Shown: positions 15,045 through 24,868, numbered from the stretch's first letter. The stretch: DNA of 64,000 nucleotides from UBA7672 sp044224605 (GCA_044224605.1 JBGAKC010000013.1:56386-120385), one strand, 5' to 3'. A program made the numbers and translations. Notes: generated from the letters alone by a model not told the origin.

Positions 15045-17666
15045 TCAACTTTCAGGACGTTTCTGGCGATAGAACAGACCCTTGGCGGCTTCGGTGCACA
15101 GGGCATAGCCCGCGAGGACGGCAAGAATGGCGACCATGGCGGACAAGCCAAGCGGTGCAAGGCGGAGCGGGCCGGCGATCTGCGGGATGAAAGGCGCAGT
15201 CACCGCGAAGATGGCGACGAACGCCGAGCCCAGCACAAGCCACCGCCCGGGCCGACTTACCCAGACGGGCCGGCGCGAGCGGAGGACGAGGAGAGCTGCA
15301 AGCTCCGTGAGAACCGACACGACGAACCATGTGGTTTGGAACGTTTGCTGGTCAGCCTGCAGGAATATGCGCAGCACCGCGAAGGTGATCAGGTCGAACA
15401 CGGAGCTGAGCAGACCGAACACCAGCATGAAGCGCTCGATATCGCGCACGCTCCAGCGCTGCGGTTGCCCGACATGCTCGGGATCGACATTGTCCGTCGT
15501 CACCGCCATCAGCGGCAGGTCCGTCAGGAAGTTGGTCAGCAGGACCTGGGTGGCCGTGAGGGGAAGGAAGGGCAGGATCGGCGTGGCGAGCGCCATCGAC
15601 ACCATGTTGCCGAAACTCGAGCCGCTGGTGATGCAGATGTATTTGAGCGTGTTCGCGAAGGCGCGGCGACCATCCTCGATGCCTTGTCTAAGCACGCCGA
15701 GGTCGCGTTCCAGCAGGATGATGTCAGCCGCCTCGCGCGCTACATCGACCGCGCCATCCACGGATATGCCGACATCGGCTGCGTGCAGGGCCGGCGCGTC
15801 GTTGATCCCGTCTCCCAGATAGGCGACGGAATGGCCGTTGCGCTGAAGTGCGCGAACTATGCGTTCCTTCTGCTGCGGATCGACCTCGACGAAGACGTCG
15901 GTGCGCTCGGCGATCGGCAGGAAGGCTTCATCCCGGATCGCGTCGATCTCCTCGCCGCGGAGGATCGCCTGATTGGCGATGCCCATGCTCTCGGCGCAAT
16001 GGGCGGCGACGTAGCGATTGTCGCCGGTGATGATCTTGACCTTGACGCCCGCGGCCGCGAGCGCGGCGATGGTTTCGCGGGCGTCCGCCTTTGGCGGATC
16101 CGTGAAGGTCAGGAAGCCGACGAAAGTCATCCCGGCTTCGTCCTCGCGCGTGTAGTCATCCCTGGCGGGCAAGCGCCGCGTGGCGACGGCCAGCGCGCGA
16201 AGACCATCATCACCATAGGTCCGATAACATTCCTCGAGCCTTGCGCGCGCCGACGTGTCCAGCGGCGCCGTCTTCCCATCCTGCTCGATCATCGTGCAGA
16301 CGCCGAGCGTCTCGAAAAAGGCGCCCTTGGTGATCAGGCGGCGCGTGGTCGCATCTCCATCGTCCACGACGATGGTCAACCGCTTGCGCTGGAAGTCGTA
16401 GGGAATTTCGTCGACCTTCCGCACGTTCGCGATGAGTAAGGCCTTCTGCCGTCCGAAGGTGACGATGGCTTCGTCGAGCGGGTTGCGGATGCCCGTCTCG
16501 AGGGAAGCATTGATGAAGCCGAGTTTTAGGATGTCATCCCGACCCGCGCCGGCCGGATCGCAGGCTTGTTCCAGAACGATCGCGCCTTCGGTCAGCGTGC
16601 CGGTCTTGTCGGTACAGAGAATGTCGACGCCGCCGAGGCTTTCGATCGCCTCGAGCCGGCGCACGAGGACGCCGCGGCGGGCCAGCACGCGCGCGCCGGC
16701 GGACAGCGTCACGCTGACAATGGCCGGCAGCAATTCGGGCGACAGGCCGACGGCGAGGGCGACGGAGAACAGGAGAGATTCGAAGAAGGGCCGGCCGAGC
16801 AGCTGGTTTATGATCAGCACAAAGACGACCAGCACGGTCATCACGCGCAGCAGGAGATAGCCAAAGCGGCGGAGTCCACGGACGAAATCGGTTTCAGGAG
16901 AACGGTCACGGAGTCTTGAGGCGACGGCGCCGAATGCAGTCCGGAGGCCGGTCTGCGTCACCAGCGCGCAGGCCTCGCCGCTGCGGACGGAACTGCCGGC
17001 AAAGATGCAGTTGGTCCTGCTTGCCAGCGGGACATCCGCCGGTAGAACGCCGGGCGATTTTTCGACCGGGAAGGATTCGCCGGTGAGGCTGGCTTCCGTG
17101 ACGAGGAAGTCGCGCGCTTCCAGGATCAGGCCGTCGGCGGGGATCAGGTTGCCGGCCGAAAGGATGATGACGTCTCCTGCCACGATCGACGAGGCGGGGA
17201 TCACCATCTCGCTGCCGTCGCGCAGGACGCGGGTGGTCAAGGCGAGCCGGCTGCGCAGCGCTTCGACGGCGCGCGAGGCGCGGAATTCCTGGACGAAGCC
17301 CAGCACAGTGCTGCCGAGGACGATGGCGAGAATGATCGCCGCTTCCGTGACGTCGCCGAGCCCGAGCGCGACGATCGCGGCGATGATGAGGATCAGGACA
17401 AGCGGGCTTTCGATCTGTCGGAGGATCAGGCGGAGGATGCCTGCGCCGGCGTTTGGCTCGATCGTGTTGGGTCCGTCGCGCCGGAGCCGCTCCGCTGCGG
17501 TTGCGGAGGTCAGGCCTGTGCGGATCGATGACAGGCGAGACAGCGCCGCGTCCGCGGTCCAGCTCCAGAATGGAAAGCCGGAGTTCAGGCTCGGGGCGGA
17601 CCGCCTCTGTTGCATGCCGACTATCCAGGCCTGCAGGCCCCCTCCGCGCCAGCTTGCAGACGGCAT
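15045..17666 (-). CDS. mgtA: Magnesium-translocating P-type ATPase (MgtA/MgtB type, P3B)
   Basis: 873 aa. In order: N-terminal cytoplasmic segment, TM1-2 (LILIIAAIVALGLG), actuator domain with LTGESFPVEK near 205, the intramembrane motif VGLSPELLPAIV near 320, phosphorylation site CTDKTGTLTEG near 367, ATP-binding region with FQRKRLTIVV, hinge GDGINDAPAL near 655, and C-terminal TM helices. GLSPELLP in place of the calcium-pump PEGLP is characteristic of the Mg-import class. The start at 17666 lacks a clear ribosome-binding site and lies 1 nt after the preceding gene; Met18 (17615) is an alternative. No Mg-sensing leader is visible because the gene directly follows the PqaA-like gene. Confidence 0.9.
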   Translation of the reverse strand: MPSASWRGGGLQAWIVGMQQRRSAPSLNSGFPFWSWTADAALSRLSSIRTGLTSATAAERLRRDGPNTIEPNAGAGILRLILRQIESPLVLILIIAAIVALGLGDVTEAAIILAIVLGSTVLGFVQEFRASRAVEALRSRLALTTRVLRDGSEMVIPASSIVAGDVIILSAGNLIPADGLILEARDFLVTEASLTGESFPVEKSPGVLPADVPLASRTNCIFAGSSVRSGEACALVTQTGLRTAFGAVASRLRDRSPETDFVRGLRRFGYLLLRVMTVLVVFVLIINQLLGRPFFESLLFSVALAVGLSPELLPAIVSVTLSAGARVLARRGVLVRRLEAIESLGGVDILCTDKTGTLTEGAIVLEQACDPAGAGRDDILKLGFINASLETGIRNPLDEAIVTFGRQKALLIANVRKVDEIPYDFQRKRLTIVVDDGDATTRRLITKGAFFETLGVCTMIEQDGKTAPLDTSARARLEECYRTYGDDGLRALAVATRRLPARDDYTREDEAGMTFVGFLTFTDPPKADARETIAALAAAGVKVKIITGDNRYVAAHCAESMGIANQAILRGEEIDAIRDEAFLPIAERTDVFVEVDPQQKERIVRALQRNGHSVAYLGDGINDAPALHAADVGISVDGAVDVAREAADIILLERDLGVLRQGIEDGRRAFANTLKYICITSGSSFGNMVSMALATPILPFLPLTATQVLLTNFLTDLPLMAVTTDNVDPEHVGQPQRWSVRDIERFMLVFGLLSSVFDLITFAVLRIFLQADQQTFQTTWFVVSVLTELAALLVLRSRRPVWVSRPGRWLVLGSAFVAIFAVTAPFIPQIAGPLRLAPLGLSAMVAILAVLAGYALCTEAAKGLFYRQKRPES

Positions 17667-17667
17667 T

Positions 17668-19143
17668 CTATTTCGGCTTCGTGGCGGCGTATTTCTTAGC
17701 CGCGTCCTCCCATTTGTAGGGCAGGGTGTCGGGGAGGATCGAGACCTCCGTGGTGAAGTTGAAGGGGGCGGAGGGAAGGCCGCTATCCCACGTCAGTTCG
17801 ATGAAAAAGGCGGTAAAACCTTTGGCCGGTTGGTCGACATGGCCGACATAGGTTCCGTCCGCCTGCGGCTGCAGGACGGTGGAGGTGTAGGCCTTGCCGA
17901 GGGATTCGACGCGGAAGTCGCGCGCCTTGTCGTTGTGGGCCTGCCAGAGCTTCACTTCCTTTGGCGTCGTCTCGGGTTTCACACTGAGCGTGCCGTCGGC
18001 GGCTTTCGTCCACGAATAGCCGGGGCGCTGGCCGCCCGTTATGACTGAGTTGTACCAGGCCAGCATGGAATTGACGGCGTCTGAGCCGGCGAGGTTGTGC
18101 GCGGCGTTCTCGACGTAGCGGATGCGTTTTTCTTCCGGCAGGTCAGCGTAATAGAAGCGCGAATTGTCCGGCAGGAAGAACTGATCACCCGAGGCGTTAA
18201 CGATGAATTTCGGGATCTTGAGGCGGTTGCGCGCGCGATAGTTGTACGGGTCCTCGATCTTGAGGACGGCCTGGTATTCCGGCGTGCCGATCTTGTGCGG
18301 GAAGAGGCCGTGATTGACGTAGTCCTCCAGTGACGGCGCGAAGAAGCCGAGCACCTCGAAATGGTGCTTGGTGATCTCTTCCGAGTTCAGGGCGTCGATC
18401 ACCATCGGCATGATGCCGATGACGCGCTCGTCAACGGCGCCGACGAGCCAGGTGGTCCAGCCGCGCTTGGAGGCGCCGGCGACGACGAACTGGTTGATGG
18501 CGACCTTGCCGCCGGCGTCGGATTTCATGAATTCCTGCGTGGCGTCCATCGCCTTGACGCCGGCCTTCACCATGGCGAGGCGAACGAGCCACTCATCATC
18601 CTTGGTCGTGAAGTGCTTCACGCGGGTGTAGGCGATGATGTCGTCCTCGACGCGGGCCTTGTCGGGCGAGTCGGTGAAGTGGAGCGGCTGGTTGGGCACC
18701 ATGCCGACTTCGGCGACGACGGAGCCGGTTTCCTTGGCGATGCGGATGGAGCGGTCCTGAGCTTTTGTCGGGGCGGGATCGGTGTTGTCGCCCTGCCAGA
18801 TGAAAAGGAGGGCCTTGTCGCTCTTCACTTCGGCGGGCTTCACGATCGTCATCCAGTGGGTCCAGACGGGGCGATCGACGTCGGCGGCGGAGCGCCAGGT
18901 CTGCGATGTCATCTCGAGGACGTAGGTCGTCTGGCCGTCGCCCGGATAGGTCGCCTTCAGCTCCCATTTGTAGGACGGGTCCGGTTTGGCGACGTAGGCG
19001 TCGAGGGCGGTCCGCTCCTCCGGCTTCACCGAGAAATCGGCGGCTTCCGGAGCGGCGGGCGCCTCAGGGGCCGGGGCGGGGGTCGGGCCGCACGATACAA
19101 GCGCAAGCGCCGATGCGAACGCCAGAACGGTTTTGCGGATCAT
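17668..19143 (-). CDS. PhoPQ-activated pathogenicity-related (PqaA-like) lipoprotein
   Basis: 491 aa. The signal peptide has a lipobox (ALVSCGP, Cys19) then an Ala/Pro-rich linker. The remainder matches the PhoPQ-regulated family, an alpha/beta-hydrolase fold: nucleophile elbow AGASKRGW near residue 230, likely acid in NASGDQFFLPD near 325 and His in VENAAHNL near 350. The biochemical activity of the family is not established. In enterobacteria pqaA and mgtA are both in the PhoPQ regulon. Here the gene ends 1 nt before an mgtA homologue, so they probably share a transcript. Confidence 0.85.
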   Translation of the reverse strand: MIRKTVLAFASALALVSCGPTPAPAPEAPAAPEAADFSVKPEERTALDAYVAKPDPSYKWELKATYPGDGQTTYVLEMTSQTWRSAADVDRPVWTHWMTIVKPAEVKSDKALLFIWQGDNTDPAPTKAQDRSIRIAKETGSVVAEVGMVPNQPLHFTDSPDKARVEDDIIAYTRVKHFTTKDDEWLVRLAMVKAGVKAMDATQEFMKSDAGGKVAINQFVVAGASKRGWTTWLVGAVDERVIGIMPMVIDALNSEEITKHHFEVLGFFAPSLEDYVNHGLFPHKIGTPEYQAVLKIEDPYNYRARNRLKIPKFIVNASGDQFFLPDNSRFYYADLPEEKRIRYVENAAHNLAGSDAVNSMLAWYNSVITGGQRPGYSWTKAADGTLSVKPETTPKEVKLWQAHNDKARDFRVESLGKAYTSTVLQPQADGTYVGHVDQPAKGFTAFFIELTWDSGLPSAPFNFTTEVSILPDTLPYKWEDAAKKYAATKPK

Positions 19144-19245
19144 GCCTTCCTCCCGTCCGGCTGTGATCGCCGGTGCACGGGCACTCTAGGAGGTGATCGG
19201 TGCAACGGGAAGCGTGTGCACGAGGGTGCCATCCGGGCAAACAGA

Positions 19246-19273
19246 AAGGCCGCGCATCACTGCGCGCGGCCTT
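19246..19273 (-). terminator. Rho-independent terminator after the MFS gene
   Basis: A 10-bp stem AAGGCCGCGC/GCGCGGCCTT (19246-19255, 19264-19273) with an 8-nt loop. On the minus strand it is followed by TTTCTGTTT, ending the MFS message before the PqaA-like gene. Confidence 0.7.
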
Positions 19274-19292
19274 CCGTTCAGCCAGCAACGTC

Positions 19293-20864
19293 TCAGGCCG
19301 CTTCGGGTTTGCGCCCGAGCGAGCGGATCACCAGCCAGAGGCCGAGCAGCAGAGACAGAATGATCAGTCCAAGCTGCATCATCTGCACCGGATCGGTCGA
19401 GGTGAGTCCCGGCATGCCGCCAAAGAAATACCGGAGGGCGAGGCCGCCCGCGCCGCAGACGAAGAGCACGATGCCGGCGCGCGCGCCGCCATCCGTAACC
19501 GGCTTTCCGGCCTTCAACTCGCGTGCGATCGCCATCGCCTCGAGGACGATGAAGACCAGCGCGACGAGAAAGAAGGGAGTCATCCACATCAGCGCCTCAC
19601 GGAGGCCTTCCTGCGCGGCCAGGGTCTTGTCGACGCCGGCGGCGATCTTCGTCGTCGCAGAGCTCGTCGAGAAGATGCCCACCAGGGTCGGACCGGCGCC
19701 CAGGCCGACGAAGTTGAGCACCATCAGGAGAATGGCGCTCGACATAGTGCGCTGCGACGGCTTCACCGAGTTGTTCACCAGCGCGAGCGCCGGGGCGAGA
19801 TAGAAGATGTTCAGCAGCAGCGGCAGGATAAGCAGCCCCAGGGCCACCGGCCATTCCTGCGCCTGGGTGAAGAAGTACCAGAACGGCGTTGCGGCTGCCA
19901 TCGCGATCAGCGGCACGAGGGCGTACCAGACGCGCGAGCGTTTCGCCATGCGGTCCACGATGGCGCCAGAGGCGATGGTGCCGACGCCGATGCCGACGCC
20001 GACGACGAGGGCGTACCACAGCGACAGTTCATCCGGCGTCATCTTGAGGACGCGGATCAGGAAGGGCGCATTGAAGCCCAGCGCGGCATAGCCGACGAGG
20101 GCGCAGAGGCCGCACCCCAGAGCACACCACAGCAGGGCCGGGCGGCTCATGAACTCCCAGAACGTCTTCCCGAAGCTCGAGCGTTCCTGCACGGCCGCCG
20201 CCGCATAGCCCGGGTCCATCACGCCGCGTTTTGGCTCGCGCACCACAAACAGCATGATCAGGGCGGCGATCAGCCCGGCGACACCGATTGCGATGAACGC
20301 CGTGCGCCAGCCGAAATATTTGTCGATTTGTGCGCCGAAAGCGATGGCCGCCGCTTGGCCCAGCGGCACGCCCATCGAGAAGATGGCGAGCGCGAGGCCG
20401 CGCTTCTCGGACGGAAAGTAGTCCGAGATGATTGAGTAGGAGGGCGGGGCGCCCGCCGCTTCGCCGACGCCGACACCCATGCGGGCGGCCAGCATGGTCG
20501 GATAGTTCTGCGCCAGGCCGCACAGGGTGGTGAAGGCCGACCACAGCGTCGCGCCGACATAGAGGATGTTGCGGCGGCTGGTGCGGTCGGCGAGGAAGCC
20601 GACGATGACGCCGAGCACGGTATAGACCAGCGCGAACCAGAATCCGGTCATCCAGCCCATTTCCGCGTCGGAAAGGCCCACGGTCGTTCCGTCAGGCAGT
20701 TGCTTGAGGAAAGCCGGATCGTTCTTGATCGACTCGATCAGCACGGACATCAGCTGGCGGTCGAGGAAGTTGAAGATGTAGATGAAGCCCAGCATGGCCA
20801 GCACGATCCAGGCGTAAGCCGTGGTGCGCTGCGCGCCCGCGGGCGCGGCTACGGTATCCGTCAT
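19293..20864 (-). CDS. MFS transporter, spinster-like
   Basis: 523 aa with about 12-14 membrane helices. The A-motif between TM2 and TM3 is GFLADRTSRRNILYVGA, and the first helix carries FNFLDRQLMSVL as in spinster-like/anion-symporter MFS members. A long loop with GVMDPGYAAAAVQERS follows TM6. The ATG at 20864 is preceded by GGGAGG; the frame is open for 49 more codons upstream but that stretch has no transporter character. It ends in a terminator. The substrate is unknown. Confidence 0.88.
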   Translation of the reverse strand: MTDTVAAPAGAQRTTAYAWIVLAMLGFIYIFNFLDRQLMSVLIESIKNDPAFLKQLPDGTTVGLSDAEMGWMTGFWFALVYTVLGVIVGFLADRTSRRNILYVGATLWSAFTTLCGLAQNYPTMLAARMGVGVGEAAGAPPSYSIISDYFPSEKRGLALAIFSMGVPLGQAAAIAFGAQIDKYFGWRTAFIAIGVAGLIAALIMLFVVREPKRGVMDPGYAAAAVQERSSFGKTFWEFMSRPALLWCALGCGLCALVGYAALGFNAPFLIRVLKMTPDELSLWYALVVGVGIGVGTIASGAIVDRMAKRSRVWYALVPLIAMAAATPFWYFFTQAQEWPVALGLLILPLLLNIFYLAPALALVNNSVKPSQRTMSSAILLMVLNFVGLGAGPTLVGIFSTSSATTKIAAGVDKTLAAQEGLREALMWMTPFFLVALVFIVLEAMAIARELKAGKPVTDGGARAGIVLFVCGAGGLALRYFFGGMPGLTSTDPVQMMQLGLIILSLLLGLWLVIRSLGRKPEAA

Positions 20865-21046
20865 GAAACCCTCCCGGCAGGCCTGTTCCGGCCCTCTCCA
20901 GGCCGGAAGGTTCCATATGACAGGCGGCTTGGCGAGGGCGTTGTCGGGAAGGTGACCAGTCCTGCTGCGGATGCGAAGACCGGCCTTGATCTCCACGTCT
21001 GGCCAGCGCATCTAAGCCCCCAACTCTCCCCGCCGCAGGAAAACCG

Positions 21047-22711
21047 ATGGCCGCCACTCACTATGTTTACCACCTCGACGGCCTGACCAAGATCTACCCG
21101 GGCGGCAAAAAGGTGTTCGAGAACATCCGGCTCCACTTCCTGCCGGACGCGAAGATCGGCGTCGTGGGCGTCAACGGTTCGGGTAAATCGACCCTGCTGA
21201 AGATCATGGCCGGGCTCGACACCGAGATCATCGGCGAGGCCAAGGCCGCGGATGGCGTCAAGGTCGGCTATCTGGCGCAGGAGCCCAAGCTCGATCCCAA
21301 GCTGACCGTGTTCGAGAACATCGCCTCGAAATGCCCCGAGAAGCAGATGGTGGACGAGTTCAACGCCATCTCCGCCAAGCTTGGTGAGGAATACACCGAC
21401 GAGCTGATGGAGAAGATGACCAAGCTGCAGGAGCAGATCGACGCTGCCGATGCGTGGGACATCGACTCCAAGATCGAGATGGCGATGGAAGCGCTGCGCT
21501 GCCCGCCCTCGGATGCGGACGTGACCAAGCTCTCGGGCGGCGAGATCCGCCGGACCGCGATCTGCCAGCTTCTGCTGTCGAAGCCCGACATGATCCTGAT
21601 GGACGAGCCGACCAACCACCTCGACGCCGAGAGCGTGCTGTGGCTGCAGAACTATCTCGCCAACTTCCCGGGCTGCGTGATCCTCGTCACTCACGACCGC
21701 TACTTCCTCGACCAGATCACCAAGTGGATTCTCGAGCTCGATCGCGGGCAGGGTATTCCCTACGAGGGGAACTACTCCACCTGGCTGGAGAAGAAGGCCA
21801 AACGCCTGGCGCAGGAATCACGCGAGGAGGAGGGCCGTCAGAAGACGCTCAACCGCGAACTCGAATGGGTCCGTTCGTCGGCCAAGGCCCGTCAGGCCAA
21901 GTCCAAGGCGCGTATCCAAGCCTATGAGGAAATGGCGTCCAAGGCCGAACGCGAGAAGATCGCTACCGCCCAGATCCGCATCCCGCCGGGCCCGCGCCTC
22001 GGCTCCAACGTCATCGAGGCGGAGCACCTCAACAAGGCGTTCGGCGACAAGCTCTTGATCGAGGATCTGTCCTTCAAACTGCCGCCGGGCGGCATTGTCG
22101 GCGTCATCGGACCCAACGGCGCGGGCAAGACGACGCTGTTCAAGATGATCACCGGCCGCGAAAAGCCGGATGGTGGGACATTCAAGGTCGGCGAGTCCGT
22201 GAAGCTCGGCTACATCGACCAGTCGCGCGACAGCCTGAACGACAAGAACACGGTCTGGCAGGAAGTCTCGGGCGGCCTCGACATCATCGATGTGGGAGGC
22301 GTGGAGCAGCCCTCAAGAGCCTATGTGAGCGCGTTCAACTTCAAGGGCGTCGACCAGCAGAAGAAGGTCGGCCAGCTCTCGGGCGGTGAGCGCAACCGCG
22401 TCCACCTCGCCAAGATGTTGCGTGAGGGCGCGAACGTTCTCCTGCTCGACGAACCGACCAACGACCTCGACGTGGAGACGCTGCAGGCGCTCGAAGCGGC
22501 GCTTGAGGACTTCCCCGGCTGCGCCGTGATCATCAGCCACGACCGCTGGTTCCTCGACCGCGTGGCGACGCACATCCTGGCTTTTGAGGGCAACAGCCAT
22601 GTCGAATGGTTCGAGGGCAACTTCCAGGACTATGAGGAAGACAAGAAACGCCGCCTCGGCGCCGACGCCATCGAGCCGAAACGTCCGACGTTCAAGAAGT
22701 TCGCGCGGTAA
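21047..22711 (+). CDS. ettA: Energy-dependent translational throttle protein EttA (ABC-F)
   Basis: 554 aa, the family's usual length. Two ABC ATPase domains without membrane spans: Walker A GVNGSGKST near residue 40 and GPNGAGKTT near 357; signatures LSGGE in both; Walker B LMDEPTNHLDAES and LLDEPTNDLDVET. Between them lies the charged linker (EREKIATAQIRIPPGPRLGS) that contacts the ribosome. EttA binds the ribosomal E site and gates the first elongation cycles according to ATP/ADP. Monocistronic; it converges with the methyltransferase-like gene (12-nt gap). Confidence 0.97.
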   Translation: MAATHYVYHLDGLTKIYPGGKKVFENIRLHFLPDAKIGVVGVNGSGKSTLLKIMAGLDTEIIGEAKAADGVKVGYLAQEPKLDPKLTVFENIASKCPEKQMVDEFNAISAKLGEEYTDELMEKMTKLQEQIDAADAWDIDSKIEMAMEALRCPPSDADVTKLSGGEIRRTAICQLLLSKPDMILMDEPTNHLDAESVLWLQNYLANFPGCVILVTHDRYFLDQITKWILELDRGQGIPYEGNYSTWLEKKAKRLAQESREEEGRQKTLNRELEWVRSSAKARQAKSKARIQAYEEMASKAEREKIATAQIRIPPGPRLGSNVIEAEHLNKAFGDKLLIEDLSFKLPPGGIVGVIGPNGAGKTTLFKMITGREKPDGGTFKVGESVKLGYIDQSRDSLNDKNTVWQEVSGGLDIIDVGGVEQPSRAYVSAFNFKGVDQQKKVGQLSGGERNRVHLAKMLREGANVLLLDEPTNDLDVETLQALEAALEDFPGCAVIISHDRWFLDRVATHILAFEGNSHVEWFEGNFQDYEEDKKRRLGADAIEPKRPTFKKFAR

Positions 22712-22723
22712 CTACGGGCTGCT

Positions 22724-23497
22724 TCAGCTGGGTTTGCGGAACTTGTAGATGATCTGGTCCGTCTTTCCGCGGATGGTCGGGTTCATCACCATCAGCTTGT
22801 GATCATCTGCGGGCTTGCGAAGCGCCGGGCTTTCGCCGTCGAACCTGAAGCCCGCCGCCTCGATCTCGCGGCGAAGCGTTGCCGGATCGATGCGGTGGAC
22901 GGTGTTAGGGGCGTCGACCGTGTCGGGGTTCGCGACGTGATCCACGACTAGATAAATGCCGCCGGGCCTGAGTGAGTCATAGACCTTCCTGTTCATGTGC
23001 GCGGCTAGATCCGCCGGGAACTTGTTCAGGTGTAGATCGTGGTAGTTCTGCGATGTGAAGATAAGGTCCAGCTTTTCCGGGAAGGCGAGGTTCTCGAAAG
23101 CAGATCGCATGGTCACGATCTGGGTTGGATAAGCCTTCTGCAGAATATCGAGAGAGTCGCCGTAGAGGACCGGCTTGGCTTTCATGAACTCATCCGGGCT
23201 CCAAGCGTAGACCTTGCCGGTCTTTCCGACCTTCGCGATGAACAGGCGCGTAAAATAGCCGGCGCCCTGCATGATGTCGCCGACCTTCCAGCCAGGCTGG
23301 ATGCCGGCGAACTCGAGAATGGCCGAGCCCTGACGTTGAACATCCAAAGCCACGTCTTCTGCCGGGCGGCGCGGATCGGCGATTGCCTGTTGCGTTGAAA
23401 TCGGAGCAGGGGCGGGCCCAGATGTCGCGCAAGCCGCGATGCAAAGCGCCGATGCGGCGAGCAACAGCTTCGATAGTCGGAAAACGCGTTGTGTCAT
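22724..23497 (-). CDS. Exported SAM-methyltransferase-like lipoprotein
   Basis: 257 aa with a signal peptide and lipobox (CIAACATSG, Cys23 region). The rest resembles the COG4798 predicted methyltransferases: WKVGDIMQGAGYFTRLF in the place of the glycine-rich SAM loop, then KLDLIFTSQNYHDLH and SLRPGGIYLVVDH. The usual GxGxG loop is altered (DIMQGAGYF). SAM is not expected in the periplasm, so it may have lost methyltransferase activity or bind another ligand. A single gene; the product would be outer- or inner-membrane anchored. Confidence 0.8.
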   Translation of the reverse strand: MTQRVFRLSKLLLAASALCIAACATSGPAPAPISTQQAIADPRRPAEDVALDVQRQGSAILEFAGIQPGWKVGDIMQGAGYFTRLFIAKVGKTGKVYAWSPDEFMKAKPVLYGDSLDILQKAYPTQIVTMRSAFENLAFPEKLDLIFTSQNYHDLHLNKFPADLAAHMNRKVYDSLRPGGIYLVVDHVANPDTVDAPNTVHRIDPATLRREIEAAGFRFDGESPALRKPADDHKLMVMNPTIRGKTDQIIYKFRKPS

Positions 23498-23583
23498 GTC
23501 AGCGAGCCCGGCCAGATCACTTATCCGGATCCACCTTGCGGAGGTTCAGACCTGGGTCAACTCACGCGCGTGAGAGGCCAGGA

Positions 23584-24591
23584 TTACGCCGCCCGGTATT
23601 CGCCCGTACCGTCGAGCGGTACGCCCTTCGGCCAGCCTTTCTCGACGCGGATCTGCGAGACGCCGAGGATTTCGGCGACGCGGCGCATGGACGGCTTCTC
23701 GCCGCGGGCGATGAGTTCGTCGCAGGCGCGGGCGATCTGGAGCGGCGTCAGCGGGTCGTCCCAGCGGGCGGGCTCGGCGAGGTCGAGGACGCGGCCCATG
23801 TGCTGTTCGCGGAAGGAGGCGACACGTTTGGCGGCGGCCTTCATGGCGGCGGCGCGCTGTTCCTCGACCGTCTTCGGCTTGCGCTTGGCCTTTGAGCGCG
23901 GCTTGGGCGCTTCTTCAGCGGGGGCAGGCGCAGCCTGTTCGGCAATGGCGGGGGCAGCAGGTTCGTTGACGACAGCGGGAACAGGTTCCGGCGTCGGTGC
24001 GGGAGCTTCCGGCGGGAACGACTGCAGCGGCGGGGCCGGCATCAGGATGTCGGCCTTGGCCAGTTTGGCGCGGGCGAACTCTGCGGCGGCGATTTCGGCC
24101 GCTTCCTGGCGGCGGGCGGCGCGGTGAGCTGCGTAGTCTTCGGCATCCATCGCCTTCCGGCCTTCGACGATCCAGGCCATGGCGGGCTTGGCGAAGGCGA
24201 AGATGTAGAACACGGCGTCAACCGTGTAGGCGGACGGCAGCCTGGCGTCGGCAGGCGCCTTGGCCTTCACGATCTCCCAGCCGAGGTGCACGCCGATATT
24301 GGTTGCGAAGGCGAAGCCGACGCAGCAGGCAAGCGCGGGGATCAGCACGGCCCAGTCGACCTGGCCGCCATTGGTCTTGCGGTGCTTGATCGCCTGCAGC
24401 GCGCCGGCGGCCGAGCAGTTAACGAGGCCGATGCCGAACGCCATCATGCCGGCGAAGGCGATGACGCAGAGCCAGCCGATATCCATCTCCGGCCAGAACA
24501 TGCCGATGACGCCGCCGGTGGCGAGCGTCGCGCCGGACAGGGTGAGCCCCCAGGCGAAGATCGATGACCATGTGTACGCGCGTTCCATCAT
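23584..24591 (-). CDS. Membrane protein with C-terminal helix-turn-helix-like domain
   Basis: 335 aa. About four hydrophobic helices lie in the first ~180 residues (FAWGLTLSGATLATGGVIGM, WLCVIAFAGMMAFGIGLV, WAVLIPALACCVGFAFATNI, AVFYIFAFAKPAMAWIV). A charged helical region and a long Ala/Pro/Glu linker follow, then a Lys/Arg-rich segment (PKPRSKAKRKPKTVEEQ). The C-terminal ~60 residues include PSMRRVAEILGVSQIRVEKGW, shaped like an HTH recognition unit. A membrane-tethered nucleic-acid-binding protein is the simplest reading (inference). Start is ATG 24591 or the next codon; the ribosome-binding site is weak. Confidence 0.65.
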   Translation of the reverse strand: MMERAYTWSSIFAWGLTLSGATLATGGVIGMFWPEMDIGWLCVIAFAGMMAFGIGLVNCSAAGALQAIKHRKTNGGQVDWAVLIPALACCVGFAFATNIGVHLGWEIVKAKAPADARLPSAYTVDAVFYIFAFAKPAMAWIVEGRKAMDAEDYAAHRAARRQEAAEIAAAEFARAKLAKADILMPAPPLQSFPPEAPAPTPEPVPAVVNEPAAPAIAEQAAPAPAEEAPKPRSKAKRKPKTVEEQRAAAMKAAAKRVASFREQHMGRVLDLAEPARWDDPLTPLQIARACDELIARGEKPSMRRVAEILGVSQIRVEKGWPKGVPLDGTGEYRAA

Positions 24592-24868
24592 GGTTATCAA
24601 AATGGCGCCGTGGCGTTCACGAGTCGTGAACACGGATTGCGACGGCATGAATCAGAAAATTTGATCGCGCAGCGTCGTGCGAGCCTCACAAAATCAAGCG
24701 TCTCGCTATGCAGTAAGCAGAGTTTTCCGACCGGCAGTTTCTGCCGCGCGCGGGTTCGCAGTGGTTGGATGACGCTGCGAAACGAATTCACGGCCGCCAA
24801 GGACTGGCGCGAGGGCCAGTCGTGCGTAGGGTGGAAGTAGCAAGATAGGGCTAGCGGGAGCGTGGTTC

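Noticed and set aside
15000..17700. Mg-sensing riboswitch before mgtA
   Set aside because: The gene starts 1 nt after the preceding gene, so there is no leader to hold one.
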